In this document: positions 46,968-57,575 of the stretch, piece by piece
How the letters are laid out: the number at the start of each line of letters is the position of its first letter
Position numbering within the stretch: the stretch's first letter is position 1
NCBI GenBank assembly: GCA_023374045.1
Contig: CM041780.1
Location: 168,078,085-168,142,084, forward strand
From: Limonium bicolor
Lineage: Eukaryota > Streptophyta > Magnoliopsida > Caryophyllales > Plumbaginaceae
Direction of reading: 5' to 3'
Length of the DNA stretch: 64,000 bases
Program-made: the position numbers and the translations under genes
The notes under the pieces: model-generated
Told to the model about the DNA's origin: nothing
Databases searched by the model: none
Seen by the model: only the letters and a program-made list of their open reading frames with translations

Positions 46968-48326
46968 TGCAACTTTAAAATTCTTGCTTGGAATGTGAGA
47001 GGAGCTGGCAAACCAGCTTTTTTGCCGTCTGTTAGAGATCTTTTAAATAGATTAAAACCTAATATTTTGTTCCTTTGTGAACCTCGGATAAGTGGTGTTA
47101 GAAGCCTTAATATTATTAATTGAATGGATTTTCCAAACAAATATATTGTGGAGGCTTCTGGCTTTAGTGGTGGCTTGTGGTTGTTTTGGGCTAATTTTGT
47201 GTCTCTTAACATTCTGTGTAGCAACAGTCAATTCATCCATGCGAGAGTAGTGACTGGTAATACTCCTATTCTTGCCACTTTCATCTATGCTAACCCTTCG
47301 GATAGTAGTAGAATCTCTCTTTGGAATGATTTGTCTAACCTAGTTATTGGCCAAGATGAAGCCTGGGTTCTTACAGGGGATTTTAACTCCATTCTGTCCC
47401 TTAGAGATAAGAAAGGGGGCATCAGGGCTATTAATAGAGGTAGTTCTGCATTTATAGACTGGGTTCACTCTAAGAGTCTGATTGACCTTCCAGCTAAGGG
47501 TAATCACTTTACTTGGACAAATAGGTCCATTTTTGTTAAACTAGACAGAACTTTAGTGTCTCATAACTGGTTTGATTTATTTGCCAATAGTTGGGTTGAT
47601 GTTCTCCCTAGAACTTCCTCTGACCATAGCCCCATTCTTTCCTACTTTAATAGATTTATGGATAAATGGAGACTAGACAAGCCTTTTCGTTTTCAGGTGG
47701 CCTGGTCCACTCATGAGAATTATAATAAACTGGTTAGTGATTCTTGGAACCCTTCTTTGGATTTAAACCAGAATTTGTCTATCCTTACCTCTGCCCTGAT
47801 GAATTGGAATAGAGATCAGTTTGGCAACATCTTCCGTTCTAAGAATATGATCCTTGCTAGATTAGCGGGTATCCAAAGAAGCCTTGAACAGCATCAGTCC
47901 TCTTTCCTTAGAAACCTTGAAGGTAACCTCCAGAAAGATCTTGAAACTATCCTCTTTAGAGAATAACTTTTCTGGTTCCAAAAAGCTAGAGAGAAATGGA
48001 TTATGTTTGGTGATAGGAACTCTTCTTACTTCCATAGGAAAGTCAAAATTAAGCGGGCAAAAACCAAAGTTCTTATGCTTGATGATCTTAAGGGTAATTC
48101 TGTTGAGGGCATGGATGGATTAAAGAATCTTGCCCTAGATTTCTATAGGAACTTGTATAAAGCCCAACCTCAATCTTCCCAGATTCCGTTAGGTCATGAT
48201 TTTCCTCTCATTAGTCTAGCCCATAAGGAATTTTGTTCCTCCTCCCCTTCTGCTGATGAAATTAGGGACACCATAAAATCTATGGGTAGTTTTAAAGCCC
48301 CTGGGCCTGATGGATTCCAGGCTTAG
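46968..48326 (+). pseudogene. LINE-2 ORF2, endonuclease and linker
   Basis: APE-type endonuclease: FKILAWNVRGAGK, FLCEPRISG (the catalytic Glu is present in CEPR), LTGDFNSILSLRDKKGG, FVKLDRTLVS and the terminal SSDHSPIL. The linker has KWIMFGDRNSSYFHRK and FKAPGPDGF. In-frame stops at 47121-47123 (TGA), 47964-47966 (TAA) and 48324-48326 (TAG) break an otherwise single frame with no frameshift. It begins just after the ORF1 stop, near MNCNFKILAWN. Confidence 0.88.
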
Positions 48327-49747
48327 TTCTTTAAAAACCATTGGGACCTTGTGAAGGATGGTATCTTGGATCTTGTGTCTAAAGCCTTTACAAGCAGCAG
48401 TATCCCGGAGGATATCAATTCCACTCTCCTATGTCTTATCCCAAAGATTAACCCTCCTTTGAACATGAAACATTTCCGTCCAATAGCCCTGTGCAATGTG
48501 TCCTATAAAATCATAGCCAAACTGATTGTCAATAGAATCAAACCTTTTCTACCTGAGGTTGTCTCCCCGCTTCAGAGTAGCTTTGTTCCTGGTAGACATA
48601 TTCAGGACAACCAGATTATTATGCAGGAAGTGGTCTTCTCTATGAATAAAACTAGAAGTAGGGAAGGATGGGCCATCCTGAAAATTGATCTAGAGAAGGC
48701 ATATGATAATCTCTCTTGGGATTTCATCTGGAATACTCTTTCATGTCTCAATCTTCCCATTAGTTTCATTGAGTTAATTATGTCATGTGTAGAGACCGTT
48801 AGCATGAAAGTGCTTTGGGAAGGTTCCCAATCTGTCAGTTTTAAACCCACTAAAGGGCTTAGACAGGGAGACCCCCTCTCCCCTATCTGTTTGTCCTTTG
48901 CATGGAAAGGCTATCTCATCTTATTGATCAAGCTGTTATAGGAAAGGAATGGTGTCCTATAAAGCTCTGTAATAGGGGTCCTGGTATTTCCCATCTATTT
49001 TTTGCAGATGATCTTATCTTACTTGGTAGTGCCTCCATGAGGAATGTATCCACCATGATAGATGTCCTTAAGGATTTTTGTATGATGTCTGGCGAAAAAG
49101 TTAATCTGCAGAAATCTACTATTCTCTTCTCAAAGAATGTTAGTGTGGGTAAAAGAATTGATATCAGTAAACATATCGGTATCCCTGTTGCTGATAATCT
49201 AGGCAAATATTTAGGTTTGAATTTAATTCATGGCAGGTATAATAGTAATCAATATGAGGATTTAGTTGATAAAGTTCGAAGAAGGGTTTCTAGTTGGAAG
49301 GCCAAAACCCTATCATTTGCGGGTAGATTAGTGCTGGTTAAATCAGTCCTTAATGCTATCCCTGTATTTAACATGATGTGTCAAAAAGTTCATGTTTCGG
49401 TCTACAATAGGTTGGATAGAATCAGTAGGGCTTTCCTTTGGGGGCACAAAGATTCTGAGAGGAAACTTCACACCATAGCTTGGGAGAAGATTTGTAGACC
49501 TAAGAATGAGGGTGGGCTGGGAATTAGGGAGTCTCACCTAATGAATAAAGCTTGTCTAGCCAGATTAAGTTGGAGACTTATTAATAACCTGGATGGTTTT
49601 TGGGCAAGAATTCTAGTCAATAAATATAATAACCCTGAATCCAGATCTGCATCCTGCACTTGGAGGAATATAATATCTTGTAGGGAAATATTAGAAAAAG
49701 GTGCTAAGTGGAGACTTGGTAATGGAAAAACATTAAATTTTGGTTAG
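48327..49747 (+). pseudogene. LINE-2 ORF2, reverse transcriptase
   Basis: RT landmarks: FRPIALCNVSYKIIAKLIVNR, QSSFVPGRHIQDN, ILKIDLEKAYDNLSW (catalytic Asp), TKGLRQGDPLSP and HLFFADDLILLG (active site intact). A one-base loss in a C-run near 48886 shifts the frame between GDPLSP and the following MERLSH. A second loss near 49741 shifts it again at the LNF-W-LDKW motif. It continues in the next frame. Confidence 0.88.
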
Positions 49748-50515
49748 ATAAGTGGTTAGTGGACTCTCCTTTGTGTAATTATGCTAACTCCTTCTCTTCT
49801 ATAGATATGGAGCCTACTGTGGCTGATCTGTGGGAAGTTAATAGGGGTTGGAAATGGGAGCTATTGGAGAATATATTACCCCCTGATATACTTAATCTTC
49901 TGCCCAGTAAAGCTATCTTAGGCTCTGAGCTAGAGGATTCCATTACCTGGAATTCTGCCAAAAATGGGGATCTCACAGTCTCCTCACCTTATGAGATCAT
50001 TAGGAACAAAGGTGTGCATAACCCCCTGTGGAATCTGATCTGGAGTGTTAAAGTACCTCAAAAAGTAAAAACCTGCCTATGGATGATTGGACAGGATGGT
50101 CTTAAAACCAAGAGTCTCCTGTTTCAGCGTGGTTTAATCCCTCACTATTCTTGTGATGCGTGTGGGGATAGAGAAGACTCTGCCCATATTTTGAAACATT
50201 GTCCTGTGAGTATTATAGTCTGGAAACATCTATTAAGAGATAGCTCTGTTATTGACCATTGGGCTAATTGTAGTACTCAGGATTGGCTCATCTTGAACTT
50301 GAAGAATCCGCACATTCCTAATATCTATAACTCTGATTGGCCATGTCTGTTTGCTGTCACTTGTTATGTACTTTGGTTTTGGAGAAATTTTAAGTTTCAT
50401 AATAATGTTACTGAGAAAGATCTGCCTATTCCTTTGCTTTTCTCTAAATTTCAGGAGTTGTTGTCCACGCCTGAAGTGAAGCATTTGCAGAACAAAATAA
50501 ATAACGGGGTACAGA
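49748..50515 (+). pseudogene. LINE-2 ORF2, zf-RVT region
   Basis: Frame 49759-50622. It contains a zinc-binding motif of the RT C-terminus: WNLIWSVKVPQKVKTCLWM, then YSCDACGDREDSAHILKHC (Cx2C...HxxxxC). It connects the RT to the RNase H domain; a C13 run at 50527-50539 then shifts the frame. Confidence 0.82.
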
Positions 50516-51004
50516 GTGGCTGGACTCCCCCCCCCCCCATTTGGATGGGTCAAAGTGAATGTCGATGGTGCAGTCTCCAACCAGGGAAGAGCAGCAGCCG
50601 GTGGAGTATGCAGGGATCATGAGGGCCAATGGCTTGGCGGATTCTCTCATGGGTTGCGACATTCTAGCATTGACGAGGCTGAAGGCTGGGCTATTTTGGA
50701 TGGCCTCCGACTAGCTGAAGCTAAAGGACTTTCCAGGATCATCATCGAGTCTGATTCCCAGGTGGTAGTGTCCCTGCTCTGTAAGCAAAGGAGCAGATTT
50801 CACCCATCAGAAAACCTGCTTAGGACTTGTGAGAACATGCTTGAAAATTTTGATAAATGTGAGATCCATAAGATAGATAGAGTAGCTAATAAAGTGGCAG
50901 ATTCAATCGCCAAGTTAGCTATAAACAGTGAGCTTTCATTCTCCTTGTTAGAGAACCCACCTGTTTTGAGCTTGCAATTTCTAAGCTCTGGTGTAGGTTG
51001 TTAG
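50516..51004 (+). pseudogene. LINE-2 ORF2, C-terminal RNase H (RVT_3 type)
   Basis: Plant-type RNase H fused to the LINE polyprotein. Catalytic landmarks are VNVDGAVS (Asp), DEAEGWAILDGLRLA (Glu), IIIESDSQVVVSLL (Asp) and RVANKVADSIAKLA (Asp). All four acidic positions are present. The stop lies at 51002-51004, about 30 bp before the A-run. The domain is intact but reached only after a frameshift in the poly-C run. Confidence 0.88.
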
Positions 51005-51044
51005 TTTTGTTGAGTAATAAAGTTCCTTTTCATCGAAAAAAAAA

Positions 51045-53608
51045 GAAAAGAGAGTTAGGCTTTTGTCATAGTATGTTATGTATCCTACTTCATTAAACTT
51101 CATTATTATCGAGAAAAAAAACCCAAAGATCCGAAAATTACAAATAATATATAGATGTATGAAAATCCTATATTTGTCATACATTTCTTCAAATCTAAGG
51201 ACCTAGTTTTTATATAATTATTAATTGAAAATAGCCTAAGAGCCCATCCGTTTAATGCGGTAACATTTTACGGACCAAAACAAAGGGAGGGATACACCTC
51301 TATACTTCTAACACTTCTAGTTCTACTAACATAGATATAAGATATAAGCCATATAACGCATGCATAATACAAACAACACCCACGCTATATATTTTTGCAT
51401 TTAGACCCTTCATGAATTGTGCATCCACTTTATCCTTATGATCCATTGATATTGAAAGTTCCTACTTTGTTCTACCTGAGTCGAACACTCAATAAGAACA
51501 ATGCAACCTGAGTCTAAAACTCGCTAAGAGTCCGATTACCAAATAAAATAAACGATTGAAGTTCTATTGGTTTTGAGTGGAATTGTCGATACACATTCAC
51601 GTATTCTAATGAACACTCAAGCTCTCACGTCAAGAACGGGCTCTTGACAAAGTATACACATAATTCGATCTCTCACACCAGCCCTAATTGAATTACTAAC
51701 ACATAATAACTAGGACTTGGTAATTTAGCTCTCTCAATCTATTCTCACTTCAAATCACACACCCTATGTGTTTCTCCTACAAGGTATATATATTCTCGTG
51801 AATTCTATAATCTAGATTTTATCTATCTATAACAAAAAGGATAAATATAGTCCTAACCAACTTATTCTTTTTAAGTCGATTCATTTGGACGAACGCATTA
51901 GGCGCCTGATTTTTCTCTATTTGTTTCACGCTGAAGTTAGTTCAAGACTCATTATATGTGTTGTTGCATCAGTATGGGCTTGCTCATCAAAACTTAGCAC
52001 TAAAAATTTCCCCCTTTTTGATGCGGAAAACCCTGTGAATCTTGAACTGATGTGTGTTTCCCTTGAAGTCCTGCATTTGTTGATAAGTTTGGAGCTTGAA
52101 AACTACCAGAATTTGTTCTATCTAAATCGTTGCATTTCTCTTCATAGTCACAGGATTAGAGACACATGTATGTTCAAGGCAAATTTCCCCCTTTTGCCAT
52201 ACAAAGAACCATTAGAGGGTGTTGATCATGTCAATCTCAAAGTAAAGGTACTCAGACCAATCATATGGAAGTGCGTCATGGTCTGATCACCGGGAAGGAG
52301 ATGACAAATCTGAAAAAGTTAAACTGCCTTCTTGGGAAGTTTGATTGGATTAATTAGTCTTAGGTACCCATACCTGCTTAAGCCTAGTTGTACATACAGA
52401 CTTCAAATAGCTCACAGAAACCCACATTTTAGTATGCGATCTATTGACTTTGGATGAGTTATGTCTTGATGATTTCACACACCGTTTTCTCAACAATATG
52501 GGACACCATTTGATCTTGTGTCCTGGTTGATAACTATAGGATTATTGGGCTGACTCAAAGTACTTCAAGAAGTTAATCTACGGAGTACATTGACTCTATC
52601 GAACTTAGGTCGCGGAACAGTCAATCGACACTGTCATATACACAATATAAACTCTTTATTAATTATCTTCAAAATAAAGAGCTTACATTGCCTACTAAGT
52701 ATAAGGGTTCCACTTAATAGGAACTCACCCTACAATTTATCTGATCTGCTCTTTAATGAGTGTAGTAAGACTAGGAACACCCTAGCTTGAGGCTATCGAT
52801 AAAGCGCTAACTATATTTTCTATAACAAGTGATAAAAATCACTTCCCTCTCTCTTTTCCTTGGTGAATTTTCCCTAATATAGGATATTGGAGCAGAAAAG
52901 AACGAATGAATCAGCAAAATTGAGTTTTCTTTTATCTTGAGGTCGTCTGGAAAGTTGACAGAGTATGTTTCCAACTTTTCAGGAGCACAACGTTGACACT
53001 GCATGATTTTCGGGCCTAACTATTTCCTGGACGTTTCTGAGCCTTGGCACTTAATTTTCGGCCAACTACCAAGCTAGTGGACGACTTGGCAACATTCTTC
53101 CGTGAATTTTGCTGTTGTTGCAACTGTCATCTTCAAATTGACTCTACATGGACGATGGACTCTATCAAGGTTATGGTACTAAATAATTTTTAAAAATCTA
53201 AGAATTGTTTCCTTTTTTCTATGTTTTGTGATATTTTAATATATATATTTATTATTTATTTTTTAAAATATTTTGTATTGTTATCTTTATTTTTATAGTA
53301 TTTTGATTTTTTTTGTGAATTTTAGTGAATTTTTACACTTAGGGGCATATTGTGAACTTTAAAAGTACTTTGTTAACTATAATATTTTTGAAAGTATTTT
53401 TATTTTTAGTAGCATTTCATTAATTAGCCAAAAATATAGTGACAAGATGATTAGTAACGGAAATTTCGTTGCTAATATATTATAAAGAAGGAATTAAATA
53501 TTTCGTTGCAAATTAGAGACGGGTTGTTTGTGTCGCTAATATGTCTAATTGGTGCTTTCAAATAGTGTTTTTTTATAAGTGGTGTGCTTGATTCAATTAT
53601 TAAAAAAC
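51045..53608. other. Non-coding copy-C sequence
   Basis: Equivalent to 2063-5550 of copy A without its two MITEs. No coding frame is shared between the copies. Nothing else is recognised. Confidence 0.6.
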
Positions 53609-53869
53609 CACGATTTCGAACCTGGAGAAGTCGCCAGGTTGTAATATGGCGATGGGCTCTTTAGTCTTAATGCTTAATACTTTTGTAAAACTTTAAAATG
53701 TTGTAGTTTATTAGATATAAGTCCAAATAACATAAATTTTATACCATTGTTCATCATAATTCGAGCTCTTCAAAATAAGACCAAACATGAATATGTTTTG
53801 ATAAATTTTTAGTTTTTAATTTTTTGTATGTACATATTTTTTTAAATTCATTGTGAATCTTAAGTTTAC

Positions 53870-54260
53870 GAAAAAGTGAATCAAAGGTTGTTAAAAAGTG
53901 AATCAAATGTTGTTAAAAAGTGAACCAGAGGGTTGCGTAAAAGTGAATAAGAGATTTAAAAAAAAGTGAATCTCATAAACAGAGATTCTTTAATTAAAGT
54001 GATTCTGATTGCTTGACTAGTGTCAATCAGAGGTTTTAGAAAAGTGAATCAAAGGTTGTTAAAAATTGAATCACAGGTTGTTACAAAGTGAATCAGAGTA
54101 ATAAGAAAAGTGAATCTTGTAAGCATAGATTGTTTAACTAAAGTGATTAAGAGGTCCAAGAAATATGAATCAGAAGTTTTTGTAAAGTGAATCATGAGTT
54201 TAAGAAAAGCGAATCAGAGGTTTAAGAAAAGTGGATCAAAGGTTTAAGAAAAGTGAATAT
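53870..54260. repeat. 'gtgaatca' tandem array in MULE-like element 2
   Basis: The same 20-25 bp unit as at 42950-43410, about 16 degenerate copies, with the same order of variants at both ends of the array. Confidence 0.85.
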
Positions 54261-54539
54261 TTTGTTTAACACTAGTAAAAGTTAATCCTACCACAAACTT
54301 ATGCGAGAACAGTATGAACCTTTCATTTATTGAAAGTGAATAATTCTTTTTAAAAAGTGAATCGTATATTTAAGAAAAGCGAACATTTCATATAAACCAA
54401 TGTGAATCCTTCGACATTTTTAGCATTCCTATGGTGGGTTTTAGGGTGTTTGGGGGGTAGGGTAATCTATTTGGCATTGGTTCTACAACTTTAGATCGTC
54501 GTTACAAGACTCACAGTTTTTTAGGGTTTGTTTGGTTTA

Positions 54540-54559
54540 GGGTTTAGGGCCCTAAACCC
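54540..54559. repeat. Perfect 20-bp palindrome of telomere-like sequence
   Basis: GGGTTTAGGG followed directly by its reverse complement CCCTAAACCC, beside further TTTAGGG words at 54520-54540. It lies in the T/G-rich block of MULE-like element 2. Element 1 has single TTTAGGG words but not the palindrome. Confidence 0.9.
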
Positions 54560-54836
54560 GCACTACAAAACCATAAAATGCCTTCGACGTTTTTAAGCTT
54601 TTTCTAGGGAGGGTTTTAAAGGGTGTTTGGGGTAGGGTAATCATTTTGGTATTAGTCTACACTTATATTGTCGTTACTGACTCACAGGTTTTTAGAGTTT
54701 TGGTTTAAGGGTTTAGGGTCGTTACAAACCATAAAAATGTCTTCGACGTTTTTAACTTTCCTAGGGTGGTTTTTAGAGTGTTTGGGGTAAGATTCATTTT
54801 GTTAATGAATAAGGTTCATTTTATTATTAAAGAATA

Positions 54837-55074
54837 CTCCCTCCGTCCTGAATTGACCGTCTTGTTTACTATTTGGACATGTCGTTTGACTTCAATATTT
54901 AACATATAAGATAAAATAATTTTAAAAATTTAAGTTTTGCATATGATTCGTTACATGATAAACTATATGTTACAAAATTTAGTTTTATAAAATTATGTTA
55001 TCTTATATGCTTAATATTGAAGTGGAAAAACATGCCATAAAGCAAACAGGACGGTCAATTCAGGACGGAGGTAG
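54837..55074. mobile_element. Stowaway-type MITE nested in MULE-like element 2
   Basis: 238 bp, ends CTCCCTCCGTCCTG and CAGGACGGAGGTAG, TA duplication at 54835-54836 and 55075-55076. It is the same size as, and in opposite orientation to, the copy at 5129-5366. Element 1 shows the empty site near 43820 ('attaaaaaagattcattttgc'). Confidence 0.93.
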
Positions 55075-55709
55075 TATTCATTTTGCTAATGAATAAGATT
55101 CACTTTAAAAATACCTAATATATACTCATTCTAAAAATATAAAATTTTAAGTTTACCAAAACATATTCATGATGCATCTTGTTTTGAAGAACACGAAAAA
55201 ATGATGAACATTGATATAAATTTTTTTATTTTTGCACTTTTAGTTTGTAAGTTATAACATTTTAAAAAATATATTATTCTCTCCCCCCTCCTAATAAAGC
55301 AACATCTAGCCCATTCGAGATTCCCTCCCTCTACGGGGGTGTTTTTATGCTTTTCCCCCTCTTTTTTTTCCTTCTACTTTTTTTTCCTACCTTTATTTTT
55401 CCTCATTTATTCAGCCAACCACATGTTGACACATGTCTATCTCCATGTTACAAAAAACACTACAAAAATGGATCCATGTTACATCTGCTAGGGCTCTCAT
55501 CCATATCCATCCTTGTTACTCATTAGTTAGTGCTAACATAATCTGAAGAACTAGCCCAAAACGTCTATCCTAACCTAAATAAAAAGCGTTGAATCTAAAA
55601 CATTTCCACTTTATAAGAACTCAAAATGGAATATTTGATCGTTTCCTGGACCGATGAATATGATCTAGAACTTATATAAATTAGAACCTAGCTAGTCGGC
55701 CGGTTATTT

Positions 55710-55788
55710 TTAGGCCCATAGTGCCATGAGAGACATTCCACCAGAACCTAGCAACGCCATCCCATAACAATACAGTTGAAGCTTCATG
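55710..55788 (-). pseudogene. ZIP exon 3 fragment (copy C), cut by a CACTA-like end
   Basis: The last 26 codons or so of ZIP exon 3, ending with the stop codon at 55712-55710. It is nearly identical to 5832-5910 of copy A. Homology stops exactly at 'gcttcatg', where CACTACTAGAGA begins. No exon 1 or 2 of this copy is in the window. Confidence 0.9.
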
Positions 55789-56039
55789 CACTACTAGAGA
55801 TATGGTCTATGACAACGTTTTTTTTTTAACTTTTTGTAACGTATTTATGCGTTGCCAGGGTCTTTACCAACGCATAAAAAGGCGTTGTGTTAGATCGCGT
55901 TGCCAGGTACTGTTGCAACGCATTTTCTAAGTGTTGGTACATATATGAAATAAGCGTTGCCATTGCCCGCAACGCTTTTGCCAACACATCTCAAGTGTTG
56001 TCACTTGACATCTTCATTCCTTTCTGGCAGCACACCCAC

Positions 56040-56336
56040 AACGGTCTCACAACAGTCTCACAACGATCTCGCAACAGTCCCGCAACACTTAACCATCGCT
56101 CCCGCAACGCTCAGCCAACGCTCCCGCAACGCTCAGCCAACGCTCCCGCAACGCTCCCGCCACACTCACGCAACGCTCACACAACGCTCTCACAACACTC
56201 AGTCAACGCTCTCGCAACACCCAGCCAACGCTCTCACAAAGCTCAGTCAACGCTCTCACAACGCTCAGCCAATACTCAGCCAACACTCAGTCAATGCTCA
56301 GCCAACGCTCAGCCAACGCTCAGCCAACACTCTACT
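56040..56336. repeat. In-register array of 27 x 11 bp, consensus aacgctc(a/c/t)(c/g)(c/a)c
   Basis: Twenty-seven consecutive 11-bp units with no indel over 297 bp. The two commonest variants, AACGCTCAGCC and AACGCTC(C/T)CGC, often alternate, hinting at a 22-bp higher-order unit. The core CAACGC is the same word repeated in the element's subterminal region. Long open frames through the array are a by-product of the repeat. Confidence 0.95.
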
Positions 56337-57570
56337 GCATTTCCCCACACATTCCCAACACTCAATTAAGTAGATTTTATACAATAGTTAATATTCCCAT
56401 AATCAGACAGATCACGGTATTTAAATATTCTTGTATATATGTAATACATCTGATACCCAAAACAACCGACTCAAACATCCATAGTTATAAACAAAACCAA
56501 TGGCAAAAGTACAACTAATAGAGTTGATAGTAGCTAATATTCTCTCAAGATAACCAACCATAATAGCTGATTGACAGAGAAATATCTAATATTCTTTCCT
56601 CTTGTATCATTTCCAGAATATTGAGCAGAAAATCAAAAACCCAAATGGGACTAACTAAGGTTTGCTTTGACATCATCTAATAGAAGAAAAAGAGGAGCAA
56701 AACATACGCTTTCTCGCAACTGCCGTTGTACGATCAGTACCTGACAAAAAGAAAACAGGGAATAGATTGAAGAACTGGCTATACTGACAAAAAGAAAATA
56801 GGGAATAGATTGAAGAACTAACTATAGATCTGAGATAACATGGATCAGAAAGAGACGATAAACATAAAAATTAAGTAACTTCACAAGCACCGCCAATCAG
56901 TCCACAAATTAAAGCAACGAACAAATCTGCAGTATAATCAATGTTAATATAAAAAAACAATAGAATAAGAGACTGCTGCATTTAAGCTACAAGTAGATAA
57001 AAGAAAGTGTGTTTTCTCTTCCATAAGAAGTAGAAGAAGAATCTTTATACGCACCATACCCATAGTGTGTTGTCTCTTCCACCGGCCAGAGCTAGCTAGC
57101 TAACACTCTCCACCTTTCCTTCACACTCACACACTACTCTCTCTCTCTGTTGGTGTAGTCCCAAAAATGTCAATACCCAGATCAAGCATCAGCCGCAACA
57201 GCAACAACAACAGAGGCAGCAGCAGTAGAACAGAACACTAAAGACCTTTGCTAAATGAAAACCTTGCCATGTACTAGAGTAGAACACAAAAGACCCACCC
57301 GACTGTTCCCAATGGGACTTATCAATTGCTGTAAGGTTCATCAGAAGAGTGGTAGTGCTGCTACGCCATTATTACTACTGCTACTGGACACCGGTGATTA
57401 ATTGTTACTACCCTTTTTCACACACACACACACAAGCATATTCCTCCAGAAACGTTACTAGAAAACACTTGACGTAACAAAAAGACCAACTATGTCGACA
57501 ATAGACGTAAGAAGTCCCATCCAACCTACCTTTCTCTGGTTACATTCTATACATTCCATATCTCATTTGA
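56337..57570. other. CACTA-like element 2 interior, no gene recognised
   Basis: About 1.2 kb with a (tc)n/(ac)n-rich patch at 57105-57150 and a CAACAG/CAGCAG-rich patch at 57190-57225 that could be a captured 5' exon (short frame MSIPRSSISRNSNNN at 57168). Nothing can be identified. Confidence 0.4.
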
Positions 57571-57575
57571 GTTAA

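Larger units (their letters stand above)
45939..51044 (+). mobile_element. LINE-2: L1-type LINE with CCHC ORF1 and RNase H, 5' truncated
   Basis: About 5.1 kb inserted in copy C (uninterrupted in copy A near 2062). The 5' end falls inside ORF1, the usual result of incomplete reverse transcription. The 3' end is 'gagtaataaagttcc...catcg' plus an A-run (51036-51044). The target duplication is short and A-rich (about AAGAA), so the edges are uncertain by a few bases. Domain order is DUF4283-like, CCHC knuckle, endonuclease, RT, zf-RVT, RNase H. It is inactive. Confidence 0.9.
53609..55451. mobile_element. MULE-like non-autonomous element 2
   Basis: Same family and orientation as element 1. The left end is 'cacgatttcgaacctgg...ttgtaatatgg', with the inner inverted repeat at 53720-53810 pairing with 55145-55250. 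It carries the 'gtgaatca' array (53870-54260) and the 'gggtgtttggggtaggg' blocks (54420-54790). The target duplication is A-rich and imperfect (around AAAAAAC), so edges are good to a few bases. It contains a nested Stowaway MITE at 54837-55074. Confidence 0.72.
45790..55788. repeat. Segmental duplication copy C (interrupted)
   Basis: Runs 45790-45938 (equivalent to 1915-2062 of copy A), then 51045-53608 after LINE-2 and 55452-55788 after the second MULE-like element. It ends inside ZIP exon 3 at a CACTA-like end. It lacks the hAT MITE at 2937 and the Stowaway MITE at 5129, so it preserves the pre-insertion state. The short frame at 51885-52286 is the counterpart of non-coding copy-A sequence and is not a gene. 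Confidence 0.85.

Noticed and set aside
51885..52286. 133-codon frame in copy C
   Set aside because: The equivalent region of copy A (3540-3920) does not keep the frame, and no family is recognised.
56040..56336. CRISPR array
   Set aside because: The units are contiguous 11-mers without spacers, in a plant genome.
55887..56373. Repetitive Ser/Gln/Asn/Thr-rich protein
   Set aside because: The frames are produced by the 11-bp repeat in more than one phase. They lack a conserved start and continue into non-coding sequence.
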